A program made the translations under genes and the position numbers. The notes beneath the pieces are model-generated. The model was not told where the DNA came from, ran no database searches, and saw only the letters and a list, made by a program, of their open reading frames with translations. Shown here piece by piece: positions 29,436-38,200 of a DNA stretch of 64,000 bases. The stretch's first letter is position 1, and each line of letters begins with the position of its first letter. This DNA comes from Thermocrispum municipale DSM 44069 (lineage in GTDB: Bacteria; Actinomycetota; Actinomycetes; Mycobacteriales; Pseudonocardiaceae): NCBI RefSeq assembly GCF_000427825.1, contig NZ_ATYT01000005.1, forward strand, positions 124,001 through 188,000, read 5' to 3'.

Positions 29436-30950
29436 TCAGTGCCAGCGCTGTGCCTGACCCGGCTCGTTCACCGTTCGAGGCAGTCGCCACGGATTGTCCT
29501 CCCGAAGTGCCGGAGGCAGCAGGTCGTCGGGCGCGTTCTGGTAGGTCACCGGGCGGAGGAACCGCTCGACAGCCGCAGTGCCCACGGACGTGTGCGATAC
29601 GGCCGTCGTGGCCGGGTACGGGCCGCCGTGCTGCTGAGCAGGCGTGACCGAGACGCCGGTCGGCCATTGGTTGAACACGATCCGGCCGCTGCGTTTGGCC
29701 GCGAGATCCAATAGCCGAGTGAGGCGATCCTGCTCCGCTGGTCCGGGCGTTTCCGATGTGTGCACCGTGACGGTCAGGGTCCCCTCGACGGCGGTGAGGA
29801 TCCTGACGATGTCGTCGTCCGAGTCGTACTGGGCGAGCACGGCGGACGGGCCGAAGTTCTCCTCGAGCAGGACGTCGCGATGGCGGTACAGGTTCTGTAC
29901 CGAGCCGGCGTGGAACAGGGTCGGGGTGACGGCGGGGACTCCGGACGGATGTGCGACCTGGCCGCCGGTGACGAGGGCCCGCACCCCGGGCACCTGGGCG
30001 AGCTGGTCGGTCCGTTCCTGGTAGCGCTCGGCTATCGCGGCCGTGAGCAACCTGGCTGGCGGAACGTCCGCGACGAGTTTGATCAGTTGATCGGGGATAT
30101 CGGTGTCGTTCGGCAGGAGGAGCACCCCCGGTTTGGTGCAGAACTGGCCCGCGCCCAGGGTGAACGACCCGACGAATCCTTCGGCGATCTGCGCACCGCG
30201 TTCACGCGTCGCCTCGAGGGTGACCACAGTCGGATTGATGCTGCCGAGCTCACCGTAGAACGGGATCGGCGTCGGACGTGAGGCAGCGATGTCGAACAGC
30301 GCGCGCCCGCCGGCGACCGATCCGGTGAACGCAGCCGCGCTGACGCGCGGGTCTCGCAGCGCCTGCACCCCGGCTTCCTTGCCTGCGATCACGTCGAACG
30401 TGCCCTCTGGGGCGCCGTTACCGGCCAGCGCGGAGCGCACGATCTCCGCGGTGCGTCGGGAAGTCTCCGGGTGGCCGGGGTGGGTCTTCACCAGTACCGG
30501 GCACCCGGCCGCGAGCGCGGACGCGGTGTCCCCGCCCGCAACGGAGAACGCGAACGGAAAATTGCTGGCCGCGAACACCAGCACCGGGCCGACGGGAATC
30601 AGCCAGCGGCGCAGGTCGGGTCGAGGGCCGAGAACGAACTCGGGATCGTGCCGGTCGATGACGACACGGAGATACGACCCGTCGCGCAGCAGGTCGGCGA
30701 ACATCCGAAGCTGGACGGTGGTTCGTTTCATCTCGCCTACCAGTCGCGCTTCGGCGAGGCCGGTCTCCTGCATGGCGGCGGCGACAAGCTCGGCGCTGCG
30801 CGCGTCCAGCGCATCGGCGACGGCTGAGAGCGCATCGGCTCTGCGCCGGGGCTTCCACTGGCCCCACTCGTCGGCCGCGCCGGCCGCGGCGGCAAGACGG
30901 CGGTCGACGTCCTCGGTGGTCGCGACGATTTCCCGGTCGAGGGTGCTCAT
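29436..30950 (-). CDS. NAD(P)-dependent aldehyde dehydrogenase, alpha-ketoglutaric semialdehyde dehydrogenase-like
   Basis: 504 residues. SNFPFAFSVAGGDTASALAAG and VLVKTHPGHPETS are hallmarks of the alpha-ketoglutarate-semialdehyde (KGSADH) branch. Catalytic Cys in GAGQFCTKPG, general-base Glu in YGELGSINP, and NPWRLPRTVNEP at the C-terminus. Expected to oxidise a (di)carboxylic semialdehyde released by the other enzymes of the cluster. ATG 30950 with CGGAG seven nt upstream; a TTG three nt earlier is disregarded. Third gene of a tight minus-strand operon (24 nt from the flavin reductase). Ends nine nt from the class I tRNA gene. Confidence 0.88.
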   Translation of the reverse strand: MSTLDREIVATTEDVDRRLAAAAGAADEWGQWKPRRRADALSAVADALDARSAELVAAAMQETGLAEARLVGEMKRTTVQLRMFADLLRDGSYLRVVIDRHDPEFVLGPRPDLRRWLIPVGPVLVFAASNFPFAFSVAGGDTASALAAGCPVLVKTHPGHPETSRRTAEIVRSALAGNGAPEGTFDVIAGKEAGVQALRDPRVSAAAFTGSVAGGRALFDIAASRPTPIPFYGELGSINPTVVTLEATRERGAQIAEGFVGSFTLGAGQFCTKPGVLLLPNDTDIPDQLIKLVADVPPARLLTAAIAERYQERTDQLAQVPGVRALVTGGQVAHPSGVPAVTPTLFHAGSVQNLYRHRDVLLEENFGPSAVLAQYDSDDDIVRILTAVEGTLTVTVHTSETPGPAEQDRLTRLLDLAAKRSGRIVFNQWPTGVSVTPAQQHGGPYPATTAVSHTSVGTAAVERFLRPVTYQNAPDDLLPPALREDNPWRLPRTVNEPGQAQRWH

Positions 30951-30977
30951 CAATGGTCTCCGTTGGTTGGCGAATGA

Positions 30978-31481
30978 TCAGGCGCTGATTTCCCGGTACT
31001 TGCCGAGGCGGCCGCGGTAGAAGACGAGCGGTTCGCCGGAACCCGCATCGAGCCTCCGAACCCGTGCGATGACGACGGTGTGATCACCGCATTCGAATTC
31101 GTGGTGGACCTGGCAGTCGATCCAGGCGTGGGCGCCGGTGATGCGGGGATTCCCGTCGGCGGACTCGTGCCAGTCGACCGCGTGGAACTTGTCCGGGTTC
31201 TTGCTGGACAACCGCTGGCAGACGTCGTGTTGTCCGCTGGCCAGCACACTGGCGCTGAATCGGCCGGACTCGCGGATCTTCGGCCAGCTGTTGGATGTCA
31301 GTGCAACGCTGAACGTGACCAGCGGCGGGTCCAGCGACAGTGACTGGAACGTGCCGACGACGAGTCCTGCCGGTTCGCCGGTGCTCGGCCTGCGGCCTGC
31401 CACGACCACCACGCCGGTGGGCAGGTGCCCCATGACGTCGCGGTAGCGCCGCGGGTCGATCCGCGACAGTGCAGCTGTCAT
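30978..31481 (-). CDS. Flavin reductase (HpaC-like, FMN-binding split-barrel)
   Basis: 167 residues from ATG 31481 (AGAGG upstream). Flavin-reductase-like domain: YRDVMGHLPTGVVVVAG, VGTFQSLSLDPPLVTFSV, SWPKIRESGRFSASVLA and a C-terminal EPLVFYRGRLGKYR. It reduces FMN/FAD with NAD(P)H and hands it to a partner oxygenase; the partner is very likely the luciferase-like monooxygenase at 34300. Second gene of the minus-strand operon, 33 nt after the amine oxidase and 27 nt before the aldehyde dehydrogenase. Confidence 0.92.
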   Translation of the reverse strand: MTAALSRIDPRRYRDVMGHLPTGVVVVAGRRPSTGEPAGLVVGTFQSLSLDPPLVTFSVALTSNSWPKIRESGRFSASVLASGQHDVCQRLSSKNPDKFHAVDWHESADGNPRITGAHAWIDCQVHHEFECGDHTVVIARVRRLDAGSGEPLVFYRGRLGKYREISA

Positions 31482-31514
31482 GACCTCTCCCTTCACAAAG
31501 GAATTCGCCTCGCC

Positions 31515-32816
31515 CTACCGCGAGGTGGCGAGCTGCGTGGTGATCTCGCGGGCGACGCGCAGGCCCGACTCGATGGCGCCGTCGATGAATCCGGCCCACA
31601 GATTGGCGTAGTCGCTGCCGGCGAAGTGCAGCACGCCCTCCGGCTGTTGCTGGGCTCGCAGATAGCGAGTGAGTTGGTGTGGCCGGTGCATCAGCCACGT
31701 CTCGCCGGAGTACGGGTCGGACATCCAGTCGTGCCCGGTCACCTCGATGACGTCGAGGTCGTCACGCCAGACCCGCAGGGCTTCGCGAACGGCATCGATG
31801 TCATTCGGCGTGATCCGACTCGAGTCAGCACCGAATGCGACCAGCACCGCATCGTCGTCGCCCAGGTACTCGGTGCGGACGACTGACAGTGGGTGGGCAG
31901 CCGAGGAGTAGGCGAAGAACGGCTCGATCGGACCGCGTACGCGTATCCAGGCCTTGACTCCCTTGGAGGCCGTCTTCTCCTTACTCGCGGCCAGCTTCTC
32001 TTGGCACAGTGCCGGGGAGATGTCCAGGTTGCCGATGATGTTCTGCGGCAACGTGACGACGACTCGCCGCGCGTGAACCTGCTCACCGGTGGCGGTGGTG
32101 ACCACTGCGCCATAGGCGTCGTGCTCGATGCGTCGGACCTCAGTTCCGGTACGGATCTCGGCTCGGGTGTCGGCGACGATCGCCTTGACGAGCGCCTGCG
32201 TGCCCGACGCCAGCCGGAAGACCGCCGAGGCCTCGTGCATGAGATGCCACGAGCCCGCGGTTGCGGCGGTCCAGCGCAGGGCGCTGGTGAATGCGCCTTC
32301 GTCCAGCGGCGCATTGAAGTGACCGATCCACGCGGCCTCGTTGGCGTGATACTCGTCGACGCCGAGTTCGAGCTCGTCCAGCTTGTCCTGCACGCTGAAC
32401 GCATCGATGGTGGCCAGTTCCGGCTCGGCGAGAGGGTCGTCCGGGCGCGGAATCCAACGCATGGTGTCGGCGAGCAGCCTCCGCATGCCGGGGTCGATGA
32501 GCTTCATGAAGTCGTCGAGTGTGCCCTGCCGGACTTGGTTGCCGGCCAACCAGTAGGCCACTTCGGGGCGGGGTCCGCGAGTGACAGCCAGGCCGTAGCG
32601 AGTGATCTCGGCCCAGACGTGCGGCTGGACCCAATGGAGCCAGGTGCCGCCGATCTCCAGATCGCGGCCGAGGCGGTGGTCGGTCCATACCCGGCCGCCC
32701 AGTCGGTTGCGCGCCTCCAGCACCAGGACGCGCCGGCCGGTACGGCCCAGTTCGCGGGCGGTGATCAGTCCGGCGATCCCGCCGCCGATCACGACAACAT
32801 CGGCTTGCTCGGACAT
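31515..32816 (-). CDS. FAD-dependent amine oxidase (flavin monoamine oxidase family)
   Basis: 433 residues. FAD fold VVVIGGGIAGLITARELGRTG and VLEARNRLGGRVWTD; LEIGGTWLHWVQPHVWAE of the substrate/FAD site; C-terminal FAD motif LHFAGSDYANLWAGFIDGAIESG. It oxidises an amine to imine/aldehyde with release of H2O2. The family includes monoamine, polyamine and nicotine-type oxidases; the substrate here is unknown. First gene of the operon; GGGAG six nt before ATG 32816. Its promoter, with TTGACG (32909-32914, minus) and the GTTCA-N5-TGAAC site, is shared head-to-head with ribBA. Confidence 0.9.
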   Translation of the reverse strand: MSEQADVVVIGGGIAGLITARELGRTGRRVLVLEARNRLGGRVWTDHRLGRDLEIGGTWLHWVQPHVWAEITRYGLAVTRGPRPEVAYWLAGNQVRQGTLDDFMKLIDPGMRRLLADTMRWIPRPDDPLAEPELATIDAFSVQDKLDELELGVDEYHANEAAWIGHFNAPLDEGAFTSALRWTAATAGSWHLMHEASAVFRLASGTQALVKAIVADTRAEIRTGTEVRRIEHDAYGAVVTTATGEQVHARRVVVTLPQNIIGNLDISPALCQEKLAASKEKTASKGVKAWIRVRGPIEPFFAYSSAAHPLSVVRTEYLGDDDAVLVAFGADSSRITPNDIDAVREALRVWRDDLDVIEVTGHDWMSDPYSGETWLMHRPHQLTRYLRAQQQPEGVLHFAGSDYANLWAGFIDGAIESGLRVAREITTQLATSR

Positions 32817-32857
32817 GGGGACTCCCGTCGTGGCGATGGCTTAAAAGTGGTCGATCA

Positions 32858-32872
32858 GTTCATATACTGAAC
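32858..32872. promoter_or_regulatory. IclR-type operator, site 1 (amine oxidase / ribBA intergenic)
   Basis: GTTCATATACTGAAC, arms GTTCA/TGAAC perfect. Differs at only three central positions from the site before the IclR gene (38129-38143). Lies 42 nt upstream of the amine oxidase start. Confidence 0.75.
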
Positions 32873-33020
32873 ATCAGCGTGAGCAGTGTGGCGTTGCGAC
32901 TTGTGTCGCGTCAAGAGGCCTTACGAGGGTATTTGCAGATAGATGGGGAATTTTCGAAGACTCTTGACGGCCTCCGGATCGCCGTGCCACAGTCTTGCGA
33001 ACGTCATAGTCACTATCTGA

Positions 33021-33035
33021 ACGCTCATTGAGCGT
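33021..33035. promoter_or_regulatory. Palindrome just upstream of ribBA
   Basis: ACGCTCA-T-TGAGCGT, a perfect 7-bp inverted repeat, 17 nt before the ribBA ATG and just ahead of its GGGAGAGG Shine-Dalgarno. It could be an operator or a 5'-UTR hairpin. It is unrelated in sequence to the GTTCA/TGAAC sites. A TTGACG -35 candidate for ribBA is at 32964-32969. Confidence 0.5.
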
Positions 33036-33052
33036 CGCCTGGGAGAGGCCCA

Positions 33053-34264
33053 ATGCCCAGATCGAGCGTTGCCGAAGCCGTTGCCGCTCTCGCCGCGGGC
33101 GGGAAGGTGCTCGTCGTCGACGATGCCGACCGGGAGAACGAGGGTGACCTGATCATGGCCGCGGAGTACGCCGACACCGACGATGTCGCGTTCTTCCTGG
33201 AACACACGTCGGGGTTCCTCTGCGTCGCGATCGATCAGAACCGCGCGGACGCGCTCGGCCTCGATCTGATGGTGCGGGACAACACCGAGAGTCACGGCAC
33301 GGCATTCCTGGTGAGCGTCGACTACAAGCACGGGACGAGCACCGGGATCAGTGCCGGGGATCGGGCGAGGACGGTCAAGGCGCTGGCCGACCCGCGGACG
33401 ATGCCCGCCGATTTGGCGCGGCCGGGACATGTCATGCCCTTGCTGGCCAAGCCTGGTGGCGTGCGGCAGCGGCCTGGTCACACCGAGGCCGGTGTGGAAC
33501 TGTGCCGTTTGGCCGGGCTGAGTGGTGCGGCGCTGCTGTGTGAGGTCGTCACACCGGACCGGCGGCACATGATGCGCGGTGCCGACCTGGAGGTTTTCGC
33601 CGCGCAGCACGGCATTCCGATGATCGCCATGACGGATCTGATCGACTGGTTGCAGCGGTCGGCGCCCGGCGTGAAGCGCACCGGAGAAGCGGCTATCCCG
33701 ACGGATCTCGGCACGTTCCACACGGTCACATACCGGGTCGAGCCCGATGGTGCCGAGCACGTCGCACTGCTGACGGGCGACGTGGCCGGCGCGGAGAACG
33801 TGCTCGTCCGGTTGCACAGCGAATGCTTCACCGGCGACCTGCTCGGCTCGCTACGTTGCGACTGCGGTGCGCAACTTCGCATGGCCATGGCGGCGATCGC
33901 CGAGGAAGGTCGCGGTGTGCTCGTCTATCTCCGCGGGCACGAAGGCCGCGGCATCGGTCTGGCGCAGAAGCTGCGCGCTTACCAGCTCCAACAGCACCAA
34001 GGTCTGGACACCTTGGAGGCCAACCTCGCGCTCGGACTGCCGGTGGACAGCCGGGAGTACTCGGCGGCCGCCGGCATCCTGCGCGACATCGGAATCACCT
34101 CGATCCGGTTGATGACGAACAACCCGGCGAAATGCCGTGCGCTGACCGAATGCGGAGTGGCGGTGAGCCACATCGTCCCGCTCGAGGCCCCGCCGAACGA
34201 GCACAACACGGCCTACCTCGCGACCAAGCGGAACCGGATGGGACACCGGCTTCAGCAGATCTGA
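33053..34264 (+). CDS. ribBA: Bifunctional 3,4-dihydroxy-2-butanone-4-phosphate synthase / GTP cyclohydrolase II
   Basis: 403 residues, usual RibBA length. The N-terminal DHBP synthase half has VVDDADRENEGDLIMAAEY and TGISAGDRARTVKAL, with the catalytic acidic loop. The C-terminal GTP cyclohydrolase II half begins near residue 210 and has the zinc site ECFTGDLLGSLRCDCGAQL, GHEGRGIGLAQKLRAYQLQ and RLMTNNPAKCRAL. It supplies both precursors of riboflavin. A stand-alone copy heading a catabolic operon, rather than within a ribD-ribE cluster, suggests a dedicated flavin supply for the FMN- and FAD-enzymes around it. GGGAGAGG precedes ATG 33053. Confidence 0.95.
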   Translation: MPRSSVAEAVAALAAGGKVLVVDDADRENEGDLIMAAEYADTDDVAFFLEHTSGFLCVAIDQNRADALGLDLMVRDNTESHGTAFLVSVDYKHGTSTGISAGDRARTVKALADPRTMPADLARPGHVMPLLAKPGGVRQRPGHTEAGVELCRLAGLSGAALLCEVVTPDRRHMMRGADLEVFAAQHGIPMIAMTDLIDWLQRSAPGVKRTGEAAIPTDLGTFHTVTYRVEPDGAEHVALLTGDVAGAENVLVRLHSECFTGDLLGSLRCDCGAQLRMAMAAIAEEGRGVLVYLRGHEGRGIGLAQKLRAYQLQQHQGLDTLEANLALGLPVDSREYSAAAGILRDIGITSIRLMTNNPAKCRALTECGVAVSHIVPLEAPPNEHNTAYLATKRNRMGHRLQQI

Positions 34265-34299
34265 CCCGAACGATCTACCCGCGAAACAGGAGAACGATC

Positions 34300-35688
34300 A
34301 TGACACGCCGAATGCGTCTGTTCGCGTTCGATTTCCACGGGCCCGCACACCTGTCGGCCGGACTGTGGCGCCACGAGGACGACCGCCACCACAGATACAC
34401 CGACATCCACTACTGGACCGAGTACGCGAAGCTGCTGGAACAAGCCTGCTTCGACGGGATCTTCTTCGCGGACAATGTCGGCTACCACGACGTGTACCAA
34501 GGCAGTGTTGCTGCTGCGCTCACCGACGCGGCACAGCTTCCGGCGAACGATCCGTTGCTGGTAGTGCCGGCGATGGCCGCGGTCACCGACAATCTCTGCT
34601 TCGGCGTGACCGGATCGACGTCCTACGAGCACCCGTATGCGCTGGCGCGGCGGTTCACCACTCTGGACCACCTGACCGGCGGACGCATCGGCTGGAACCT
34701 GGTGACGTCCTACGCGGACAGCGCCGCGCGCAATCTTGGTTCCGGTCAGCAGGTCCCGCACGACGAGCGCTACGACAGGGCGGCGGAGTATCTCGAGGTT
34801 TGCTACAAGCTGTGGGAAGGATCTTGGGAGGACGGTGCGGTCATTCGCGACCGGGAGAACGGCGTCTACGCCGATCCGGCTCGGGTGCATGAGATCGCAC
34901 ACCACGGCAAGTACTTCACCGTTCCCGGCATCTTCTTGTGCGAACCGTCGCCGCAACGCACGCCGGTGATCTTCCAGGCAGGCGGCTCGAGCAAAGGCCG
35001 AGCGCTCGCCGCGGCGCATGCCGAGGCGGTGTTCGCCAACGCCGTCTCGAAGCCCGCGCTGAAGAAGCAGGTCGAAGGGCTGCGTGCGTTGGCCGCCGAG
35101 AACGGCCGCGATCCGAAGAGTGTCCGGGTGTTGCAGATGATCACCGTGGTCTGCGCGCCGACGGACGAGGCCGCGCAGGCCAAGTACGAGTCGTACCGGC
35201 GATTGGTGAGCTTCGCCGGGGCGATGGCCCGCTACAGCGGATGGACCGGACTGGACTTCGCACAGTTCGACCCGGACGTGCCGTTCAAGCACGTCAAGAC
35301 CAACGCCGGCCAGACGATGGTGGATCTGTTCTCCAAGATGGATCCGGACAAGGAGTGGACGCCGCGAGACATCGCCGAGTTCATCGGCATCGGCGGCACC
35401 GGTCCGACCATCGTCGGCTCGCCGGCGACGGTGGCCGATGAGCTGATCAGCTGGATGGATGAGACCGGCATCGACGGCTACAACATCGGCCACGCGGTGA
35501 AGTACCAGGACATCGCGGACTTCGTCGAACTCGTCGTACCCGAGCTGCGGCGTAGAGGAGTGGTGTGGGACTCCTACGAGAGCTCCACACTGCGCGAGAA
35601 GCTCTACGGGGCCGGGCAGGTCCGGCTTCGGGAGGACCACCCCGGCCGCGGTTATCGGAAGTGTGTGGCTCCGGCTGAGGTGGCGTGA
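34300..35688 (+). CDS. Luciferase-like FMN-dependent monooxygenase, NtaA/SnaA/DszA family
   Basis: 462 residues. The family pattern is clear: FAFDFHGPAHLSAGLWRHED, YWTEYAKLLEQACFDGIFFADNVG, TSYEHPYALARRFTTLDHLTGGRIGWNLVTSY and RTPVIFQAGGSSKGR. Two-component members (NtaA, SnaA, DszA, PyrA, TrgA) use FMNH2 from a separate reductase to oxygenate or open amines, heterocycles and sulfones. The HpaC-like reductase at 30978 is the evident partner. AGGAG precedes ATG 34300, 35 nt after ribBA; the next gene's ATG overlaps the stop. I regard it as the ring-opening or N-dealkylating step of the cluster; the substrate is unknown. Confidence 0.92.
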   Translation: MTRRMRLFAFDFHGPAHLSAGLWRHEDDRHHRYTDIHYWTEYAKLLEQACFDGIFFADNVGYHDVYQGSVAAALTDAAQLPANDPLLVVPAMAAVTDNLCFGVTGSTSYEHPYALARRFTTLDHLTGGRIGWNLVTSYADSAARNLGSGQQVPHDERYDRAAEYLEVCYKLWEGSWEDGAVIRDRENGVYADPARVHEIAHHGKYFTVPGIFLCEPSPQRTPVIFQAGGSSKGRALAAAHAEAVFANAVSKPALKKQVEGLRALAAENGRDPKSVRVLQMITVVCAPTDEAAQAKYESYRRLVSFAGAMARYSGWTGLDFAQFDPDVPFKHVKTNAGQTMVDLFSKMDPDKEWTPRDIAEFIGIGGTGPTIVGSPATVADELISWMDETGIDGYNIGHAVKYQDIADFVELVVPELRRRGVVWDSYESSTLREKLYGAGQVRLREDHPGRGYRKCVAPAEVA

Positions 35689-36473
35689 TGCCGGCTGGTC
35701 AGCTGAACGAAATTGCCGAGCTCCTGCACGCTGCGCGGGTCAGCCGGCGTGCGGTGCCGGCGCCCACGAGAACCTGGCCCGAGCTGGACGCCGATCGAGC
35801 TTTCGAAGTCCAGCGAATCAACGTCGACAAAGCAGTGGCCGAAGGCGATCGGGTGGTCGGCTACAAGCTGGGCAACATCGCCAAGGCCATGCAGGACGCG
35901 TTCGGCCTCGACCAGCCCGATTACGGCCATCTGTTGGCCAGCACCTTCCGCTACGAAGGCACCCCGGTCGACCGCGATCACTACATCGAGCCGTTCGTGG
36001 AGCTCGAGCCTGCCTTCGTCCTCAAAGGACACTTGGCCGGGCCGAACGTCACGGTGGTCGACGTGATCAATGCGATCGACTATGTCGTGCCGGCGATAGA
36101 GATCATCGACTCAAGGATCGAGAACTGGGCGATCGACCTGCCGGACACACTGGCGGACAACGGGTCGACCGGCGCGGTGATCATCGGCGGCGCCCCTCGA
36201 TCGCTCACCGAGCTCTCCCTTGGCAATACCAGGGGCGTGCTGCGGTTCAACGGTCGCGAGGTCATGGCGGGCAATACCGGCACCATCCTCGGTAACCCGC
36301 TGAATGCGACCGCATGGCTGTGTAATCGGCTCGCCTCCTACGACATCGCATTCGCTCCTGGTCAGCTGATCCTGGCCGGGAGCTGCCTGGAAGCGGTACC
36401 CATGCGCAAGCCGGGCCACTGGTCGGGCTCGTTCGACGGACTCGGCACCGTCGAGTTCGAAGTACGCGCCTAG
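35688..36473 (+). CDS. 2-keto-4-pentenoate hydratase / 4-oxalocrotonate decarboxylase family enzyme
   Basis: 261 residues. Family features: VGYKLGNIAKAMQDAFGLDQPDYGHL with the substrate lysine region, EPFVELEPAFVLKGHLAGP with metal ligands (E-x-E), and a C-terminal QLILAGSCLEAVPMRKPGHW. Related enzymes hydrate 2-hydroxy-dienoates or decarboxylate oxalocrotonate in ring-cleavage pathways, which fits a role after oxygenolytic ring opening. ATG 35688 overlaps the monooxygenase stop as TGATG (a GTG one codon earlier is also possible), so the two are translationally coupled. Confidence 0.88.
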   Translation: MPAGQLNEIAELLHAARVSRRAVPAPTRTWPELDADRAFEVQRINVDKAVAEGDRVVGYKLGNIAKAMQDAFGLDQPDYGHLLASTFRYEGTPVDRDHYIEPFVELEPAFVLKGHLAGPNVTVVDVINAIDYVVPAIEIIDSRIENWAIDLPDTLADNGSTGAVIIGGAPRSLTELSLGNTRGVLRFNGREVMAGNTGTILGNPLNATAWLCNRLASYDIAFAPGQLILAGSCLEAVPMRKPGHWSGSFDGLGTVEFEVRA

Positions 36474-36553
36474 CGTCACCGCGCCCGCCAGTTTCTCAAT
36501 TCCTTCACCTCATGGCTGCGCCGTGCTGGTGCATGCCGCCCAATTCGAACGGT

Positions 36554-36567
36554 GTTCAACGATGAAC
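36554..36567. promoter_or_regulatory. IclR-type operator, site 2 (upstream of cluster MFS gene)
   Basis: GTTCA-ACGA-TGAAC: same arms as sites 1 and 3 but a 4-nt instead of 5-nt spacer. Sits in the 200-nt gap between the hydratase and MFS genes, the only large gap in the plus-strand part of the cluster, so a separate promoter is likely here. Confidence 0.6.
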
Positions 36568-36673
36568 AAATCGCACGAATTTTTCGATCTACCTCGAGAT
36601 CGGCATTTCGTCGCTGGAATTTCCCGATCGCGTCGTGTGCCGGCGGCTGCGTCGTCCACCAGGAAGGACTGAA

Positions 36674-38035
36674 ATGACGGTAACCACACCAAGCCCGGAT
36701 TTCGTCGGGCCGGGCATGGATGACGCGGCTCGTAAACGGCGCTTTCTGGTCAAGATCACCGCCGTCACCGTGGGGGGCATGTTCATCGACGGCTACATCC
36801 TGGGCATCATCGGCAACGTCATTGCCGCGGTGAACAGCGAGCTGAGCATGTCGCTGTTCATGCAGGGCCTGACCGGCGCCGCAGCACTGATCGGCATTTT
36901 CGTCGGTGGGCCACTCGGCGGATGGCTGACCGACAAGCTGGGGCGCAGGCCGCTGTTCATGATGGACCTCGGGCTGTTCATCGTCGGCTCGGTGCTGCAG
37001 GCCTTCGTCGACACGGCGTGGCAGTTGTTCGCCGTGCGTTTGTTGATGGGGATCGCGATCGGCGCCGAATACTCGGTCGGCTGGCCGTTGCTCGCGGAAT
37101 TCGCGCCCGCGCGACTGCGTGGTCGGTTGATGTCGCTCTGCGAGGTGTTCTGGTATCTGGGCTTCATGTTGGCGTCAGCCGTGGCCTATGTCCTGGTCAC
37201 GGCCGACGTCGACTGGCGGATCACGCTCGCTACCAGCACCATCCCGGCGGTGATCCTGTTCGTGGCCCGCTTCGGCCTTCCGGAGTCGCCACGCTGGTTG
37301 ATGAGCAAGGGACGGACGGAGGAGGCGCGCCGGATCGCGCACGCGTACCTGCAAGAGCCGGAGGATGCGCTTGACCCGGGCAACCTCCCGGCACGTCCGG
37401 GCACGTTCCGGATGATGTTCTCTCGCGAGTACTGGCGAGCCACCACCTTCACCTCGGTGTTCTGGTTCTGCGCGGTGACGCCGTACTTCGCGATCGCGAC
37501 CTTCGCTGCCAGCGTGTTGTCCGATTACGGCCTCGGAGACGGATTGGTGGGCGCCATCAGCGTCAACGGGCTTGCGTTAGCCGGTGTCATCGTGTCGTTG
37601 CTGTTGATCGATCGGATCGGTCGCCGCAAGCTGACGATTCCGCAGCAGTGGGTTGCCGGCGCGGTGCTGGTCGTCATCGGGCTGTGGCCGGACGCGCCGT
37701 CGTCGGTGGTTCTGCTTTGCTTTCTCGTTTTCGCGTTCGCCAATGCGATGTACACGGCGCTGACCGGCGTCTATCCCGGTGAGGTCTTCCCGACCGAGAT
37801 CCGCGGCCTCGGCACCGGGTTCGCGACCGCGGTCAGCCGGATAGGCGCCGGTATCGGCACCTTCCTGCTGCCGTGGTCCATGCACAACCTCGGTGGGGCG
37901 ACCACGATGCTGATGGCTGCTGGTGTGTGCGTCGTCGGTGCGCTGGTCTCCCAGGTGCTGGCGCCCGAGACCATGGGCCGCAATCTGAGCGAGACGTCGG
38001 CCCCGCACGGATCGCCTGCGCCGGAGGCGGTCTAG
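36674..38035 (+). CDS. MFS transporter (metabolite:H+ symporter / sugar-porter-like), probable uptake system of the cluster
   Basis: 453 residues with about 12 membrane helices. GGPLGGWLTDKLGRRPLFMMD (helix 2-3 loop), LMGIAIGAEYSVGWPLLAEF, a central PESPRWLMSKGRTEEA motif and a second-half LLIDRIGRRKLTIPQQ are typical of the sugar/aromatic-acid porter superfamily (importers more often than exporters). Likely takes up the substrate of the surrounding pathway. ATG 36674 with AGGAAGGA upstream; preceded by operator site 2. Codon 302 (37577-37579) is a rare TTA. Confidence 0.9.
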   Translation: MTVTTPSPDFVGPGMDDAARKRRFLVKITAVTVGGMFIDGYILGIIGNVIAAVNSELSMSLFMQGLTGAAALIGIFVGGPLGGWLTDKLGRRPLFMMDLGLFIVGSVLQAFVDTAWQLFAVRLLMGIAIGAEYSVGWPLLAEFAPARLRGRLMSLCEVFWYLGFMLASAVAYVLVTADVDWRITLATSTIPAVILFVARFGLPESPRWLMSKGRTEEARRIAHAYLQEPEDALDPGNLPARPGTFRMMFSREYWRATTFTSVFWFCAVTPYFAIATFAASVLSDYGLGDGLVGAISVNGLALAGVIVSLLLIDRIGRRKLTIPQQWVAGAVLVVIGLWPDAPSSVVLLCFLVFAFANAMYTALTGVYPGEVFPTEIRGLGTGFATAVSRIGAGIGTFLLPWSMHNLGGATTMLMAAGVCVVGALVSQVLAPETMGRNLSETSAPHGSPAPEAV

Positions 38036-38128
38036 CCGATGGGCCCCGGCGGTCGCTGTGCGGCCGTCGGGGCGTCGTCGCCGACCTCGCGGTTTCGCGT
38101 CGCGAAGCCGCGTCCACGCTCTCCCCAC

Positions 38129-38143
38129 GTTCGATTACTGAAC
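38129..38143. promoter_or_regulatory. IclR-type operator, site 3 (upstream of iclR gene)
   Basis: GTTCGATTACTGAAC, 58 nt before the regulator's ATG. Nearly the same 15-mer as site 1, consistent with autoregulation by the IclR protein. Confidence 0.72.
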
Positions 38144-38200
38144 ACCGCGGCGTTACAGTGAACGCGCCAGGTGATCTGCTGACCGTGCGGGGGAGTGGCG

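Noticed and set aside
31084..31698. Extra small gene overlapping the flavin reductase in another frame
   Set aside because: Arg/His/Pro-rich shadow of the flavin reductase and amine oxidase genes; no start signal.
32873..33052. FMN riboswitch upstream of ribBA
   Set aside because: No conserved RFN-element pattern (AGGG...GGGU, CCGAC blocks) is visible; control by the palindromes seems more likely.
33823..34299. N-terminal extension of the luciferase-like monooxygenase
   Set aside because: The frame is open but runs through the ribBA C-terminus with shadow composition; homology and AGGAG both mark ATG 34300.
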